From: Bacteroidales bacterium
GTDB lineage: Bacteria > Bacteroidota > Bacteroidia > Bacteroidales > Azobacteroidaceae
Assembly: GCA_003851245.1 (NCBI GenBank)
Contig: BHEP01000004.1
Coordinates: forward strand, 28,890-92,889
Direction: 5' to 3'
Length of the DNA stretch: 64,000 bases
How positions within the stretch are numbered: position 1 is the stretch's first letter; the number at the start of each line of letters is the position of its first letter. A program made the translations under genes and the position numbers. This document shows positions 47,501 to 55,906 of the stretch, piece after piece. The notes under the pieces are model-generated. The model saw only the letters and a program-made list of their open reading frames with translations. It was not told where the DNA came from and ran no database searches.

Positions 47501-48014
47501 CTTTGGAGTGTAGCTGTTTCAACAACCACCAAAGGCTCTCTATATAGCGGCTGTCGTAGGTTATGTAAGGGTTTTTCATATCTACCCAGTAGCCCATTAT
47601 GCGTGTGAGGTCTTCCCATTCTTTGGTGTATTTCATTACATCTTTGCGGCAAGCAGCATTGTAATCTGCTACGGAGATGCTTTTTCCAATATCCTCCTTG
47701 GTGATGCCCAAGGCTTTCTCAACACCTAGTTCTACGGGCAATCCGTGAGTATCCCATCCGGCTTTGCGCTCTACCAAATAACCTTTCATGGTCTTGTAGC
47801 GGCAAAAAATATCCTTAATCGAACGGGCTATTACATGGTGTATGCCAGGCATGCCGTTGGCAGAGGGTGGCCCCTCGTAAAATACGAACGACTCTGCTCC
47901 TTGACGTATCTCCAAACTTTTTTGGAAAATTTCGCCCTCGTCCCAGCGCTTGAGTATCTCTTTGTTGATGTCTGAAAGATTTAATCCCGTATATTCAGCG
48001 AATTTATTGCTCAT
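44559..48014 (-). CDS. ileS: Isoleucyl-tRNA synthetase
   Basis: 1151 residues starting MSNKFAEYTGLN at 48014. A longer frame starts at 48053, but that ATG overlaps the -7 promoter box, so the internal start is chosen. Class I synthetase: the HIGH-type motif is GIHH (57-60 in NGMPGIHHV), the KMSKS motif is KMSKR (692-696), the editing domain lies between them (about 210-420), and the anticodon-binding and C-terminal domains follow (about 740-1151). It charges tRNA-Ile with isoleucine and is essential. Length is normal for Bacteroidota IleS. Confidence 0.97.
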   Translation of the reverse strand: MSNKFAEYTGLNLSDINKEILKRWDEGEIFQKSLEIRQGAESFVFYEGPPSANGMPGIHHVIARSIKDIFCRYKTMKGYLVERKAGWDTHGLPVELGVEKALGITKEDIGKSISVADYNAACRKDVMKYTKEWEDLTRIMGYWVDMKNPYITYDSRYIESLWWLLKQLHSKERLYKGYSIQPYSPAAGTGLSTHELNQPGCYKDVKDTTCIAQFKIKSPKPEMSTWGDAYFLAWTTTPWTLPSNTALCLGPNISYVAVRTYNPYTGMPMTGIVAKDLVASLFNAKAADLALEDFKAGDKLIPFQTVGEWMGQDLEGMEYEQLIPWINTGEGAFKVITGDFVTTENGTGIVHIAPTFGADDDRVAKAKGVPPLMLLDKEQNQRPMVDLAGKYFKIEDLDADFVKANMNVGLYKEYAGRFVKNAYDDKLSDSDPSLDVDLCVMLKMQNLAFKIEKYTHSYPHCWRTDKPVLYYPLDSWFVRTTAARERMIELNNTIKWKPESTGTGRFGKWLENLQDWNLSRSRYWGTPLPIWRTEDGTEEICIGSLAELYAEMEKSIAAGLMDKMPFEGFEVNLMSEENYNKIDLHRPYVDDIILASKDGNPMRRELDLIDVWFDSGAMPYAQIHYPFENKEVFDNPKNNSETVYPADFIAEGVDQTRGWFFTLHALGCMIFDNVAFKAVISNGMVLDKKGNKMSKRLGNAVDPFEAIEQYGSDPLRWYMISNASPWDNLKFDTEGIEEARRKFFGTLYNTYSFFALYANVDGFEGFDNQADNKAEKEIVPSDRPEIDQWIISLLNTLILEVDEYYASYEPTRASRAISEFVNDHLSNWYVRLNRKRFWGGTMDKDKFSAYQTLYLCLETVAKLMAPIAPFYSDKLFCDLIAISKRENVASVHLSHFPVCKTELIDKKLEEHMKIAQSLSSMVLALRRKVSIKVRQPLSKIMIPLVDAQQKEAIEAIQDLILNEVNVKEIQFIDDADGILVKRIKPDFKKLGPRYGKIMKELALAVAQMDQSAISELEREGVYTVQVSGQTAEISLADVEIISEDIPGCLVANEGRLTLALDINISEELRREGLARELVNRIQNIRKATGLEIVDKIKVKVQANNLTDAAFEEFKSYIAKQILASDIEICPLTEGECLDFDEFQLFVQVEKI

Positions 48015-48052
48015 GATGCCATTTTTTATAAGTCTTTTTTTAAAAGCAGGCA

Positions 48053-48085
48053 CAAAGATATGGAAAAATCAATTGATAAAGCAAA
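48053..48085 (-). promoter_or_regulatory. ileS: Bacteroides-type promoter of ileS
   Basis: On the minus strand: TTTG (48085-48082), 21 bases, TATCTTTG (48060-48053). The start at 48014 is 39 bases beyond the -7 box. The position decides the ileS start. Confidence 0.75.
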
Positions 48086-48140
48086 ATATTGCGCACGTTT
48101 TTAAATGCTTGCCATAGCATTGGCAGGTTTCTAAATGTTT

Positions 48141-48178
48141 TATAATTGCCTTGCCACATCTGTGGCAAGGCAATTATA
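48141..48178. terminator. Strong hairpin between ileS and the T9SS gene
   Basis: The arms 48141-48158 and 48161-48178 are exact 18-bp reverse complements (core TTGCCTTGCCACA), tightly closed. It lies 46 bases after the stop of the minus-strand gene at 48224 and probably ends its transcript before the ileS promoter. No T tract is present. Confidence 0.7.
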
Positions 48179-48223
48179 AGAGAAGTTAAAGTTTTTTTTG
48201 ATAAGATTAAAGCTTCCCTAAGA

Positions 48224-49696
48224 CTATTTCTTCAATACAATCTTTTTGGCAAGTGTTCCTTTATCTGTTACTACTCTTACCACATATATGCCAGCAGCAT
48301 ACGCGCTCATATTGACATCCAGATTGGTAGAATTAATATTTTCTTGCGAAATAATCTGGTTTCCACCAGCGGCATACACACGCATGCTCTCGATTCTCTC
48401 GGTTCCATTAAGCGATGCAATAGAAAGAATACTATTGTTTACAGCTACCGAAACTTCGGTTTGTGTCAATGCTACTTTTTTGATACTTGTTAAGTCGCTT
48501 AGTTCCAAAATAAAACCTGTCAGCACCTCTCTCACTGCTCCTCCATAACCTGCTGGCATAAGGCATTGACCAACAATCGTATTTCCATCGGCCGACATGC
48601 CACGAGCAGCTATATAGCTAGCTCCATCAGGAATTTCATAGTCGTAGTTGATTTTAAGAAAGTTTTCTAAGGTAGACAGCTCTCCATTGTCAAGAACAAC
48701 CGTGCTCGAATAGCTTTGTCTTGTGGCAACAATCATCGCTCTGCTTCCATCGTCCGTAATACCCAAAACATTGGCAGATTTAAAACCTTCATTTATAGGG
48801 TAAAATTTCTTTCCTTCTTCGAGGCTCCAAATAAAAGGTATGCCCGCAACTTCACGCCCGTCTGCATCTACACCTAAATCTGAAGCTCCTACATACTTTC
48901 CATTGGCACTGACAAACACCGAGCTTACATGGCTTGTTCCCAAACGAGTAATCACTCCATCGTGCCACACCACTGGGCTTTTTTCGTTTGTGTAATAATC
49001 TCCGTATTCAGAGCTTACAAAAGCTTCATAAAGAGCCCATCCTGCTGCCACTCTTCCATCGTCCGACACAGACCAAGCGTTAGCTCCTTGCCCTGCGCTT
49101 GTTGCATTGGGTGTTGGCACTTGCTCTAAGGCTGTAATAGAGGCTCCATTGTCTCTCCATGCCACAGCAGTAGACGTTCCTGCGGCATAGGGTTGGCTGC
49201 TCTCTGTGATTCCTACAATCGTATTTCCATCGCCAGAAATACCCGAAGCATTGGATGTTTCATAATTAAAATACTCCGAATCTTCTAGTTTTGCCAAAGT
49301 AGTGAACACTCCATCTTTATACATGCAAGGCATTTCTCGAGAGCTCTCAGCTCCATTGCTGCCAATATGGGTAGTGTTAGGATCATAGTATGTCCCTACA
49401 ATAGTGCCATCGTTACTGACATCGTATGCCGCAAATCTTTTTGAGACTTTCCCGTCCCTAAGCACTTCTGGTCCTTCGATAATGGTAGTTGTGCCTGCTA
49501 CAATGTCTACCAAGAAGCTATTGTCGGAACTTGTGGTGCCAGTAGCATAGCGACCATTGCTCGAGATAGAGGATATAACACCGCCAATGATTCCTTGGCC
49601 CTCCAAAAGAGTGAACTGAGCCTTTTTTTGGGATATACCAACTTGAGACACTAAAACGAGTGCCACAATAATGAAATGGGTAAAATGTTTCTTCAT
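48224..49696 (-). CDS. HAF-repeat protein with T9SS sorting domain
   Basis: 490 residues with a signal peptide (about 1-22, ending GISQ). The body is a propeller of repeats of the extracellular HAF type, with recurring motifs such as ISSNGRYATG, VSNDGTIVGTYY, SGDGNTIVG, VSDDGRVAAGW and MSADGNTIVGQ. The last 75 or so residues are a type A T9SS sorting domain ending GIYVVRVVTDKGTLAKKIVLKK-like. It should cross the outer membrane through the type IX system and be attached or released. Function unknown. A related protein is encoded divergently at 49828. Confidence 0.85.
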   Translation of the reverse strand: MKKHFTHFIIVALVLVSQVGISQKKAQFTLLEGQGIIGGVISSISSNGRYATGTTSSDNSFLVDIVAGTTTIIEGPEVLRDGKVSKRFAAYDVSNDGTIVGTYYDPNTTHIGSNGAESSREMPCMYKDGVFTTLAKLEDSEYFNYETSNASGISGDGNTIVGITESSQPYAAGTSTAVAWRDNGASITALEQVPTPNATSAGQGANAWSVSDDGRVAAGWALYEAFVSSEYGDYYTNEKSPVVWHDGVITRLGTSHVSSVFVSANGKYVGASDLGVDADGREVAGIPFIWSLEEGKKFYPINEGFKSANVLGITDDGSRAMIVATRQSYSSTVVLDNGELSTLENFLKINYDYEIPDGASYIAARGMSADGNTIVGQCLMPAGYGGAVREVLTGFILELSDLTSIKKVALTQTEVSVAVNNSILSIASLNGTERIESMRVYAAGGNQIISQENINSTNLDVNMSAYAAGIYVVRVVTDKGTLAKKIVLKK

Positions 49697-49827
49697 ATAG
49701 AATTAAAATTATTTAATTAATAATATACAAATTAAGATATAAAAAAATTAAAAAGCAAATTCTAAGCCGAATTATTCATTTATTTTGTTTTACTTTGTTG
49801 GAAAATATAAAATTAAAATAATTCAAT

Positions 49828-52665
49828 ATGAAACAGACAATTACCGTTTTAACTTTCTTTCTGTTTTTCGCAATTGCTTATTCAAGCGCACAAAACAAAC
49901 TATTAATTCTCGAGGAGCTGCCCGGCGGCATTGCTTTAGATGTGTCTTCTAATGGTCGCTACGTTTGTGGCGACGACAACAATGTAGGATTTCTTTGGAG
50001 CGAAGAGGCTGGACTTGTAAAACTTTCTTTCCAATTCCCATCAAGAGCAATGGGAGTTTCAGACGACGGACTTGTAGTTGGTACCTTTCTCGACTCCTCA
50101 ATGCTTATGCAAGAAGAGATCTTAATGGCTGCTGGCTACTGGAAAGAAGGGCAATGGACTAGTCTAGGACTTTTGCCCGAAGACGGAATTTTAGTCAAAA
50201 ATGGCAGCCACGCCAATGCAATTACTGCCGACGGCAATACCATCGCTGGTCAGCTGCATTCGAGCATTCGATTTGGATTTAAGGCAGAGCCTGTGCTATG
50301 GCAAGAAGGTATTTACTCCAAACGACTAGAGACCCAAGATAGGGGAGGAGGATCCATCTTGCGGATGTCCGACGATGGCAAGGTTTTTGGCGGATGGGTA
50401 GCTCCCGCATATACACATCAACCAGTGGTGTGGACCGAACAAGGCAAGGAGCTTCTTACCCTGGATGGAAAAGAAATTAACGGCGAAGTCACCAATATCA
50501 GTGCCAACGGAAAATATGCTTCCCTGAGTATGTCCAGTCAATCGGCAGTTTATGATATTGAAGAAAAAACATTTATTTACCCTGGAAAGCATTCTGGCAC
50601 CTCTTTTTCTTTTTGTGCTGGGGTTTCCAACGATGGGTTCATTATTGGTTATAGCCAAATGGGGATCCTTTCGCCTAAAAAATATGGATTCGTTTATTCT
50701 GAACAAATGGAATTTTTGGACTTTGAAGAATTTGTCCGCACCAATTTGAAAGACATTATCATTCCTTCAAATTTTACTTTCAATGCACCTAGGGATATAT
50801 CTGCCGATGGCAAGACCATCGTTGGAGACGGCTTTATGAATGGACAACTTTACCCTTGGGTTATAAAAATTGACAACAATTTTGTACAATGCAACAAACC
50901 ATCTAAGCTTACTTATAGCCTTTCTGATCTTACTTCCCTGAATATGAAATGGGAGAAACCAAAAACCAGTAGCGACAATGCTGTATCTCTAATAGGATAC
51001 AATATTTACAAGAATGGCACAAAAATAAATGATACACCCATAGAAAGCGAAAGCTTTGCCGAGCAAGATCTAGTTTTTGGCATACACTCTTATAGTGTCA
51101 GTGCCCTCTGGAGCAATGGATGCGAATCTAGCCTCTTAGACCCCATAGTAGTAGCCGTTGCCGACAATTACGACCTTCCGTTTTTCGAGGATTTTAGTTC
51201 TGCCAGCTATACAGACAATTTTTGGCAAGGAAGTCCTAGTGAAAATTGGGGCATCAGTAACATTCACGGGCAAGATGCTCCCTGTGCAGAGTTCAGATCT
51301 AGCCTTATCACAAACTATTCGCACTCCTTGGTATCAAAAAAACTTGATGCAACAAGTTTTTCCGAACTACAATTGACTTATGATATATACTTTGAGCATT
51401 TTTCAAAAACAACTTTGGAACAAATGGGCGTGGAGATATTCGACGGTGTAGAATGGATAGAAGTAAAAACCTACACCAATCAAGGTGGCGATTTCAATTG
51501 GAAAAACGAGGTGATAGACATTTCTCAATTTGCAGGCAAAATGATCAACCTTCGCTTTAGAGCTCACGGAGAAAACTGTTATAATATTGTTTATTGGGCT
51601 ATCGACAACATAAGAGTTTTTAATCCCAGCACCAAACCAAGCATATATGCACCAGCGAGCTTATTCACCCTCTTGAGTGAAGACAAAAAAGTCATAGACC
51701 TCAGATGGACAAACCCCGATGGAAGCATTCCTCTCACCTACTGCGAAGCCCCCTTGGGAAGCGTCAGCAACGAGGGTGTCACCTTTATTGCCATAAATCA
51801 ATTCACCCCAAGCGACCTAGTCCCCTTTCAAGGCGCAGTAATGGAAAAAGTTTCATTCCATAGTCACCGCCAAGGCAATGGCAAAGCTGCCGAATTTAAA
51901 CTCTTAGTATATGAAGATGGGGTCAAAAAATATGAGCAGGAAGTATTCGATGTAAACACAATGGCGTGGAATGATGTCGTATTAACAAGCCCCTTTACCA
52001 TCGACGCAAGCAAAACCCTACAATTTGGCTTTGAAATAAAACATGCTGCCGACGATGCTCCCTTGGCAAGAGATACCTCAGACTTGGGCTTTGACAAAGG
52101 GAACTTGTTTTCTGAAGATAATGGTGTCATATGGCAATCTCTATACCAGCACGGTCTCAGGGGAAACTGGGCCATCACAGGCCATTTGACCCTACCAGAT
52201 AGCGAAATGCAAGAAAATAGTTTAGATCTCCTGGGCTACAATGTCTTTCGCAATGGCATAAAGATAAACGAAAAATTAGTCAAATCGCAATTCTATTTCG
52301 ACAAGAAAATCCAAGGAAACAACCATTGCTACACAGTAAATGCTGTTTTTGAACAAACTTGGCAATCGGAACAATCGGAGCCCTCTTGCATCAATTTTAC
52401 ATCCACCGATAAGGTAAGAAACGGAGTCACTGCAATTGGCATATTTCCAAACCCTGTGAAGGCTGGGGGAAGCATCAAAATAATTGGTGTAGAAGAAAAT
52501 GGATTATTCAATGTTAGGGTCTTTGATTCTCGAGGAACTCTTTTAATAGAACAAAGCTTGTCGTCTGAAAACAACACACTAAAAATGCCTGACGCAAAAG
52601 GTATGTACGTTATTAGAATTAAGACTGCACAAGAAACAATAAGCAAAAAAGTGACTTGTAACTAA
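49828..52665 (+). CDS. Large HAF-repeat/adhesin protein with T9SS sorting domain
   Basis: 945 residues with a signal peptide (about 1-21). The N-terminal propeller (about 25-355) has HAF-type repeats (VSSNGRYVCGDD, VSDDGLVVGTF, MSDDGKVFGGW, ISADGKTIVGDGF) like its divergent neighbour. A fibronectin-III-like domain follows (about 365-440), then a cleaved-adhesin/MAM-like jelly roll (about 450-600, PFFEDFSSASY to VYWAIDNIRVF), another adhesin-like module (about 610-790) and a C-terminal T9SS type A domain (about 870-945, IGIFPNPVKAGGSIKI, ending ETISKKVTCN). It is a likely surface or secreted binding protein; similar modules occur in gingipain/haemagglutinin-type adhesins. Confidence 0.85.
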   Translation: MKQTITVLTFFLFFAIAYSSAQNKLLILEELPGGIALDVSSNGRYVCGDDNNVGFLWSEEAGLVKLSFQFPSRAMGVSDDGLVVGTFLDSSMLMQEEILMAAGYWKEGQWTSLGLLPEDGILVKNGSHANAITADGNTIAGQLHSSIRFGFKAEPVLWQEGIYSKRLETQDRGGGSILRMSDDGKVFGGWVAPAYTHQPVVWTEQGKELLTLDGKEINGEVTNISANGKYASLSMSSQSAVYDIEEKTFIYPGKHSGTSFSFCAGVSNDGFIIGYSQMGILSPKKYGFVYSEQMEFLDFEEFVRTNLKDIIIPSNFTFNAPRDISADGKTIVGDGFMNGQLYPWVIKIDNNFVQCNKPSKLTYSLSDLTSLNMKWEKPKTSSDNAVSLIGYNIYKNGTKINDTPIESESFAEQDLVFGIHSYSVSALWSNGCESSLLDPIVVAVADNYDLPFFEDFSSASYTDNFWQGSPSENWGISNIHGQDAPCAEFRSSLITNYSHSLVSKKLDATSFSELQLTYDIYFEHFSKTTLEQMGVEIFDGVEWIEVKTYTNQGGDFNWKNEVIDISQFAGKMINLRFRAHGENCYNIVYWAIDNIRVFNPSTKPSIYAPASLFTLLSEDKKVIDLRWTNPDGSIPLTYCEAPLGSVSNEGVTFIAINQFTPSDLVPFQGAVMEKVSFHSHRQGNGKAAEFKLLVYEDGVKKYEQEVFDVNTMAWNDVVLTSPFTIDASKTLQFGFEIKHAADDAPLARDTSDLGFDKGNLFSEDNGVIWQSLYQHGLRGNWAITGHLTLPDSEMQENSLDLLGYNVFRNGIKINEKLVKSQFYFDKKIQGNNHCYTVNAVFEQTWQSEQSEPSCINFTSTDKVRNGVTAIGIFPNPVKAGGSIKIIGVEENGLFNVRVFDSRGTLLIEQSLSSENNTLKMPDAKGMYVIRIKTAQETISKKVTCN

Positions 52666-52691
52666 TTTGCAAAAATAGCACAATTCACAAT

Positions 52692-52727
52692 CCAAAGGCT
52701 GCCCCACTTCTGTGAGGCAGCCTTTGG
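52692..52727. terminator. Hairpin between convergent transcripts
   Basis: Perfect 12-bp outer stem (52692-52703 with 52716-52727, arm CCAAAGGCTGCC), extendable inward by CAC/GTG. It serves the plus-strand adhesin gene (stop 52665) and lies 18 bases after the stop of the minus-strand cryptic peptide, so it can end both. Confidence 0.7.
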
Positions 52728-52744
52728 CATAACATAGAGGTTTT

Positions 52745-52881
52745 CTATAGTTGCGAGCTCGAATGGACAAAGAAGCAGCAGCATACAGAACAAGAGATGC
52801 CTGAGCCTCCCTTGATTTGTTTATTCTCTTCGGGGGTATTGCGCTGAATAGCAGCAGGTGCAAAATTTTATAAGGACTCAT
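52745..52881 (-). pseudogene. Cryptic Cys-rich double-glycine peptide (RiPP-precursor-like), frameshifted
   Basis: On the minus strand the frame 52867-52745 encodes a leader-like NTPEENKQIKGG followed by SGISCSVCCCFFVHSSSQL and a stop. The KxxxGG end of the leader and the cluster of four Cys and several Ser match double-glycine peptides of Bacteroidota (natural-product precursor, GG-Bacteroidales type). The frame has no ATG; adding one A to the AAAA at 52865-52862 region would join it to the ATG at 52881 and give a 45-residue peptide (MSPYK then NFAPAAI). It lies 51 bases behind the calcium ATPase gene on the same strand and is closed by a hairpin. No maturase gene is visible nearby. Could be an intact gene with a read error or a remnant. 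Confidence 0.5.
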
Positions 52882-52931
52882 GCCAAAAGCCCCTATATTT
52901 TGGTGTAAACCTCTAGCGTAACTGTCTATTA

Positions 52932-55826
52932 TTATGGAGTCTTAGAGCCTTTATTCACAAACCTCATAGCCTCGCCAATCCACAATACGGCAGAAGTGCC
53001 AACAATGATTATTGCCCAGTCTTTGGCAAGTAGGGGAACTGTTCGGAAGACTTCTCCTCCAAATGTAACAATAAGAAACTGACCAATGAGAATAAGTGCT
53101 GCAACTACCAAAAATCCCTTACTTTGCTTCAAGCCATGTAGCGCCGATTTTCCTGTAGCAAATGCTTTGGCATTGAATAAGTTCCAAAATTGTAGCATAA
53201 CAAAGATGGTAAAAAACTTAGACAAATCGTAAGCACTGATTGGCCCATCCTTTCCATAGTAATAGAGCAGTCCTAGTAGCAGGGCTACAAAAGAGAGACC
53301 TACAAAGAGAATATTTTTACGCATGATGGGAGTGACAATAAAGTCGGTATTCTTTCGAGGTTTATTCTGCATTACTTCCTCGTTGGGAGGCAGTGATGCC
53401 AGTGCGCCAGCAGCGAAAGTATCCATAATGAGGTTTACCCAAAGCATTTGTGTGACTGTTAGGGGCAGTTCCTCGCCAAAAATGGAGCCTAAGAACACAA
53501 GGAGGAGGGCCGCCACATTGATGGTGAGTTGAAAGAGAATAAAACGCTGTATATTTTGGTACAATGATCGTCCCCACATTACTGCAGTTGCAATGCTATT
53601 GAAGGAGTCGTCGAGGAGTGTAATGTCGCTTGCTTCCTTGGCAACAGAAGTTCCCGTACCCATGGAAAGGCCTACGTGGGCATAGTTTAGTGCTGGAGCA
53701 TCATTTGTACCATCGCCCGTAACGGCAACAATTGAGCCCGCTTGCTGTAGAAGTTGCACCAAGCGCTGCTTGTCGGTGGGGCGTGCTCGGCACATTATTT
53801 TAAGTTTTTGTACGCGCAAGGCTGCCTCTTGGTCGCTCAGTGCCTCAAAGTCGGTTCCGACAATGATATTTTCGTCTGTGTCCTCAGGCTTCCATACACC
53901 TATTTGTCGCCCAATTTCCTTGGCAGTAGCAGAAGTATCGCCCGTAACGATTTTTATATCAATACCTGCATTCATACATTTTAGTACTGCCGCGGGCACA
54001 TCTTCGCGAACAGGATCGGAGATGGCAGCAAAGCCAGAGAAGATAAGTCCTTCTGCAGCGAGACTTTCAATAGATGACTTATCATTGAGCTCTACATACT
54101 TGTAAGCAAAACCTAGGGTTCGCATGGCTTGATTTTGATAATCCAAAAGACGTTGTTCTATATTTTTTTGCTCCTCAGCAAAGGGGCACATATCTTGGGT
54201 CTTGGAAATATCACTGCATTTACCTAAAACAATCTCAGGAGCTCCTTTTACAAATAATACCCTCTTGGAGAGCCTTGGAGAGTCTATGATTGTTGCCATA
54301 TACTTGCGCTCGGTAGAGAAGGTGAGCTGCTGAACAATTTCGGCATTTTCACGAATGTCAAGGTAATTGACGGATTGCTTGTGCAACCATAGCAATAGGG
54401 CAGCTTCAGTAGGATTGCCAAGACCTCTTAGCTTCTTGGGGTCGGAGTAATCGAGAAAGGCAGTAGAATTGACCGATATATTTTCTTTGATCAATAAGCT
54501 TGCCTCATTGTCGGATAATACTTGATTGTCAATGGCATAAAAATTTGTTTCATGCACTGTCATCTGATTTTGTGTGAGTGTGCCTGTCTTATCTGTACAA
54601 ATAACGGTAGTAGCTCCCATGGTTTCGCAAGCGTGCATTTTGCGTACCAAGTTGTTGGTCTGAAGCATGCGGCGCATACTCATTGCTAAACTAAGAGTCA
54701 CACTCATAGGAAGACCTTCGGGAACGGCAACTACAATAAGGGTAACGGCAATCATAAAGTACGAAAGCACCTTTGCGGCGAGGTCTACAGAGATCCACGA
54801 GGAGGCATCGAGGGGGTTTACTCCGAATGCAAGGCCCACAGCCGCCAATAGTATAAAGGAGAGGAATCCAAAACCCATCCACTTCAGCCAGCTGCCTTCT
54901 TCAATAATTTTGGGCATCTCTTTTTTCTTTCCTGCCAATTCGTATCCGCCATATATGATGGGTGCCCATACCTTGGTCAGGGCAACTAGGGTCGACAATA
55001 TGCAGGCTCCCAAGAGCCCCAATTGTCCTAGCTGGGGAACTTCGATAGAGGGGTCAAAGAAAATTCCCTTGATAAAAAGTACTGTAAAGGTAAGAGCTGC
55101 CAAAGCAAGACCTACGAGCCCAATAAATTTGGCAAGTGCGTCAAGTTGCTTGTTTAGAGGCGTTTCTTCGCCAGTCATTTCGCTAGATTTCTCGGCTACC
55201 TTGCCATACTCAGTGGCATCACCTACGGCTCTTATTTCCATAATGCCATGCCCGTCCATTATCTTGGTGCCACGCATGGCCCAATTGGAAGGGTAGGTAG
55301 CTTCAGACTCAAAATGCTCAGGGACTGTTGTTTTGTCAATTATGGGCTCGCCCGTAAGACAAGATTCATCAATTTGCAGAGATACCGTTTCTAGGAGTTC
55401 GCCATCGGCAGGAACCTCTTCGCCAGTTTCTATCAATACAATGTCGCCCACCACAATTTCTTGTTTGGGAACTTCCACTACATTGCCATTGCGTATTACC
55501 TTTATGAGGGTATCGTCGTTTACTTGGTTTAGTACATCAAACTTTTTATTGGCACTCATTTCAAACCAAAAGGATACTCCAGTAGCAAGAAAAATGGCAC
55601 AAAAAATCCCTATCGTTTCGGTATACTCATTTTGTACAAATGAGATTCCTAAGGAAAGAAATGCTGCAACAAGTAGTATGCGGATAATGGGATCTTCAAA
55701 TTTTTCTAAAAAGAGCTTCCATAGGGGAGTCTTCTTGGGCGGTGTTAGTATGTTGGCTCCATGTTTGGTGCGGCTTTCTTGCACCTGCTCAGAGGAGAGC
55801 CCATCTAAATGTTTTTTATGTTCCAT
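52932..55826 (-). CDS. Calcium-translocating P-type ATPase (PMCA type)
   Basis: 964 residues. Domains in order: cation-transporter N-terminal domain (about 3-60), actuator domain with SCLTGEP (about 100-200), membrane helices, the phosphorylation site Asp412 in ICTDKTGTLTQNQ, nucleotide-binding domain (about 440-590), hinge TGDGTNDAPAL, and a C-terminal group of membrane helices (about 725-950). VAVPEGLPM in the fourth core helix matches the calcium-site signature of PMCA/SERCA-like pumps. It exports calcium from the cytoplasm using ATP. A possible -7 box lies about 90 bases upstream. Confidence 0.93.
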   Translation of the reverse strand: MEHKKHLDGLSSEQVQESRTKHGANILTPPKKTPLWKLFLEKFEDPIIRILLVAAFLSLGISFVQNEYTETIGIFCAIFLATGVSFWFEMSANKKFDVLNQVNDDTLIKVIRNGNVVEVPKQEIVVGDIVLIETGEEVPADGELLETVSLQIDESCLTGEPIIDKTTVPEHFESEATYPSNWAMRGTKIMDGHGIMEIRAVGDATEYGKVAEKSSEMTGEETPLNKQLDALAKFIGLVGLALAALTFTVLFIKGIFFDPSIEVPQLGQLGLLGACILSTLVALTKVWAPIIYGGYELAGKKKEMPKIIEEGSWLKWMGFGFLSFILLAAVGLAFGVNPLDASSWISVDLAAKVLSYFMIAVTLIVVAVPEGLPMSVTLSLAMSMRRMLQTNNLVRKMHACETMGATTVICTDKTGTLTQNQMTVHETNFYAIDNQVLSDNEASLLIKENISVNSTAFLDYSDPKKLRGLGNPTEAALLLWLHKQSVNYLDIRENAEIVQQLTFSTERKYMATIIDSPRLSKRVLFVKGAPEIVLGKCSDISKTQDMCPFAEEQKNIEQRLLDYQNQAMRTLGFAYKYVELNDKSSIESLAAEGLIFSGFAAISDPVREDVPAAVLKCMNAGIDIKIVTGDTSATAKEIGRQIGVWKPEDTDENIIVGTDFEALSDQEAALRVQKLKIMCRARPTDKQRLVQLLQQAGSIVAVTGDGTNDAPALNYAHVGLSMGTGTSVAKEASDITLLDDSFNSIATAVMWGRSLYQNIQRFILFQLTINVAALLLVFLGSIFGEELPLTVTQMLWVNLIMDTFAAGALASLPPNEEVMQNKPRKNTDFIVTPIMRKNILFVGLSFVALLLGLLYYYGKDGPISAYDLSKFFTIFVMLQFWNLFNAKAFATGKSALHGLKQSKGFLVVAALILIGQFLIVTFGGEVFRTVPLLAKDWAIIIVGTSAVLWIGEAMRFVNKGSKTP

Positions 55827-55906
55827 TGAAATAAATTATAAATTACTTTTGTAAGAGTCGAATTTATGGGGATGTGTCTTAATTACCCGCAGATTGATCA
55901 CCCAAG

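Noticed and set aside
48015..48053. Longer ileS start at 48053 (13 extra residues)
   Set aside because: The upstream ATG overlaps the -7 promoter box, and MSNKFAEYTG is the usual N-terminus in the phylum.
54667..55296. 209-codon plus-strand frame opposite the calcium ATPase
   Set aside because: Antisense shadow of a conserved P-type ATPase; composition reflects the reverse of its codons.
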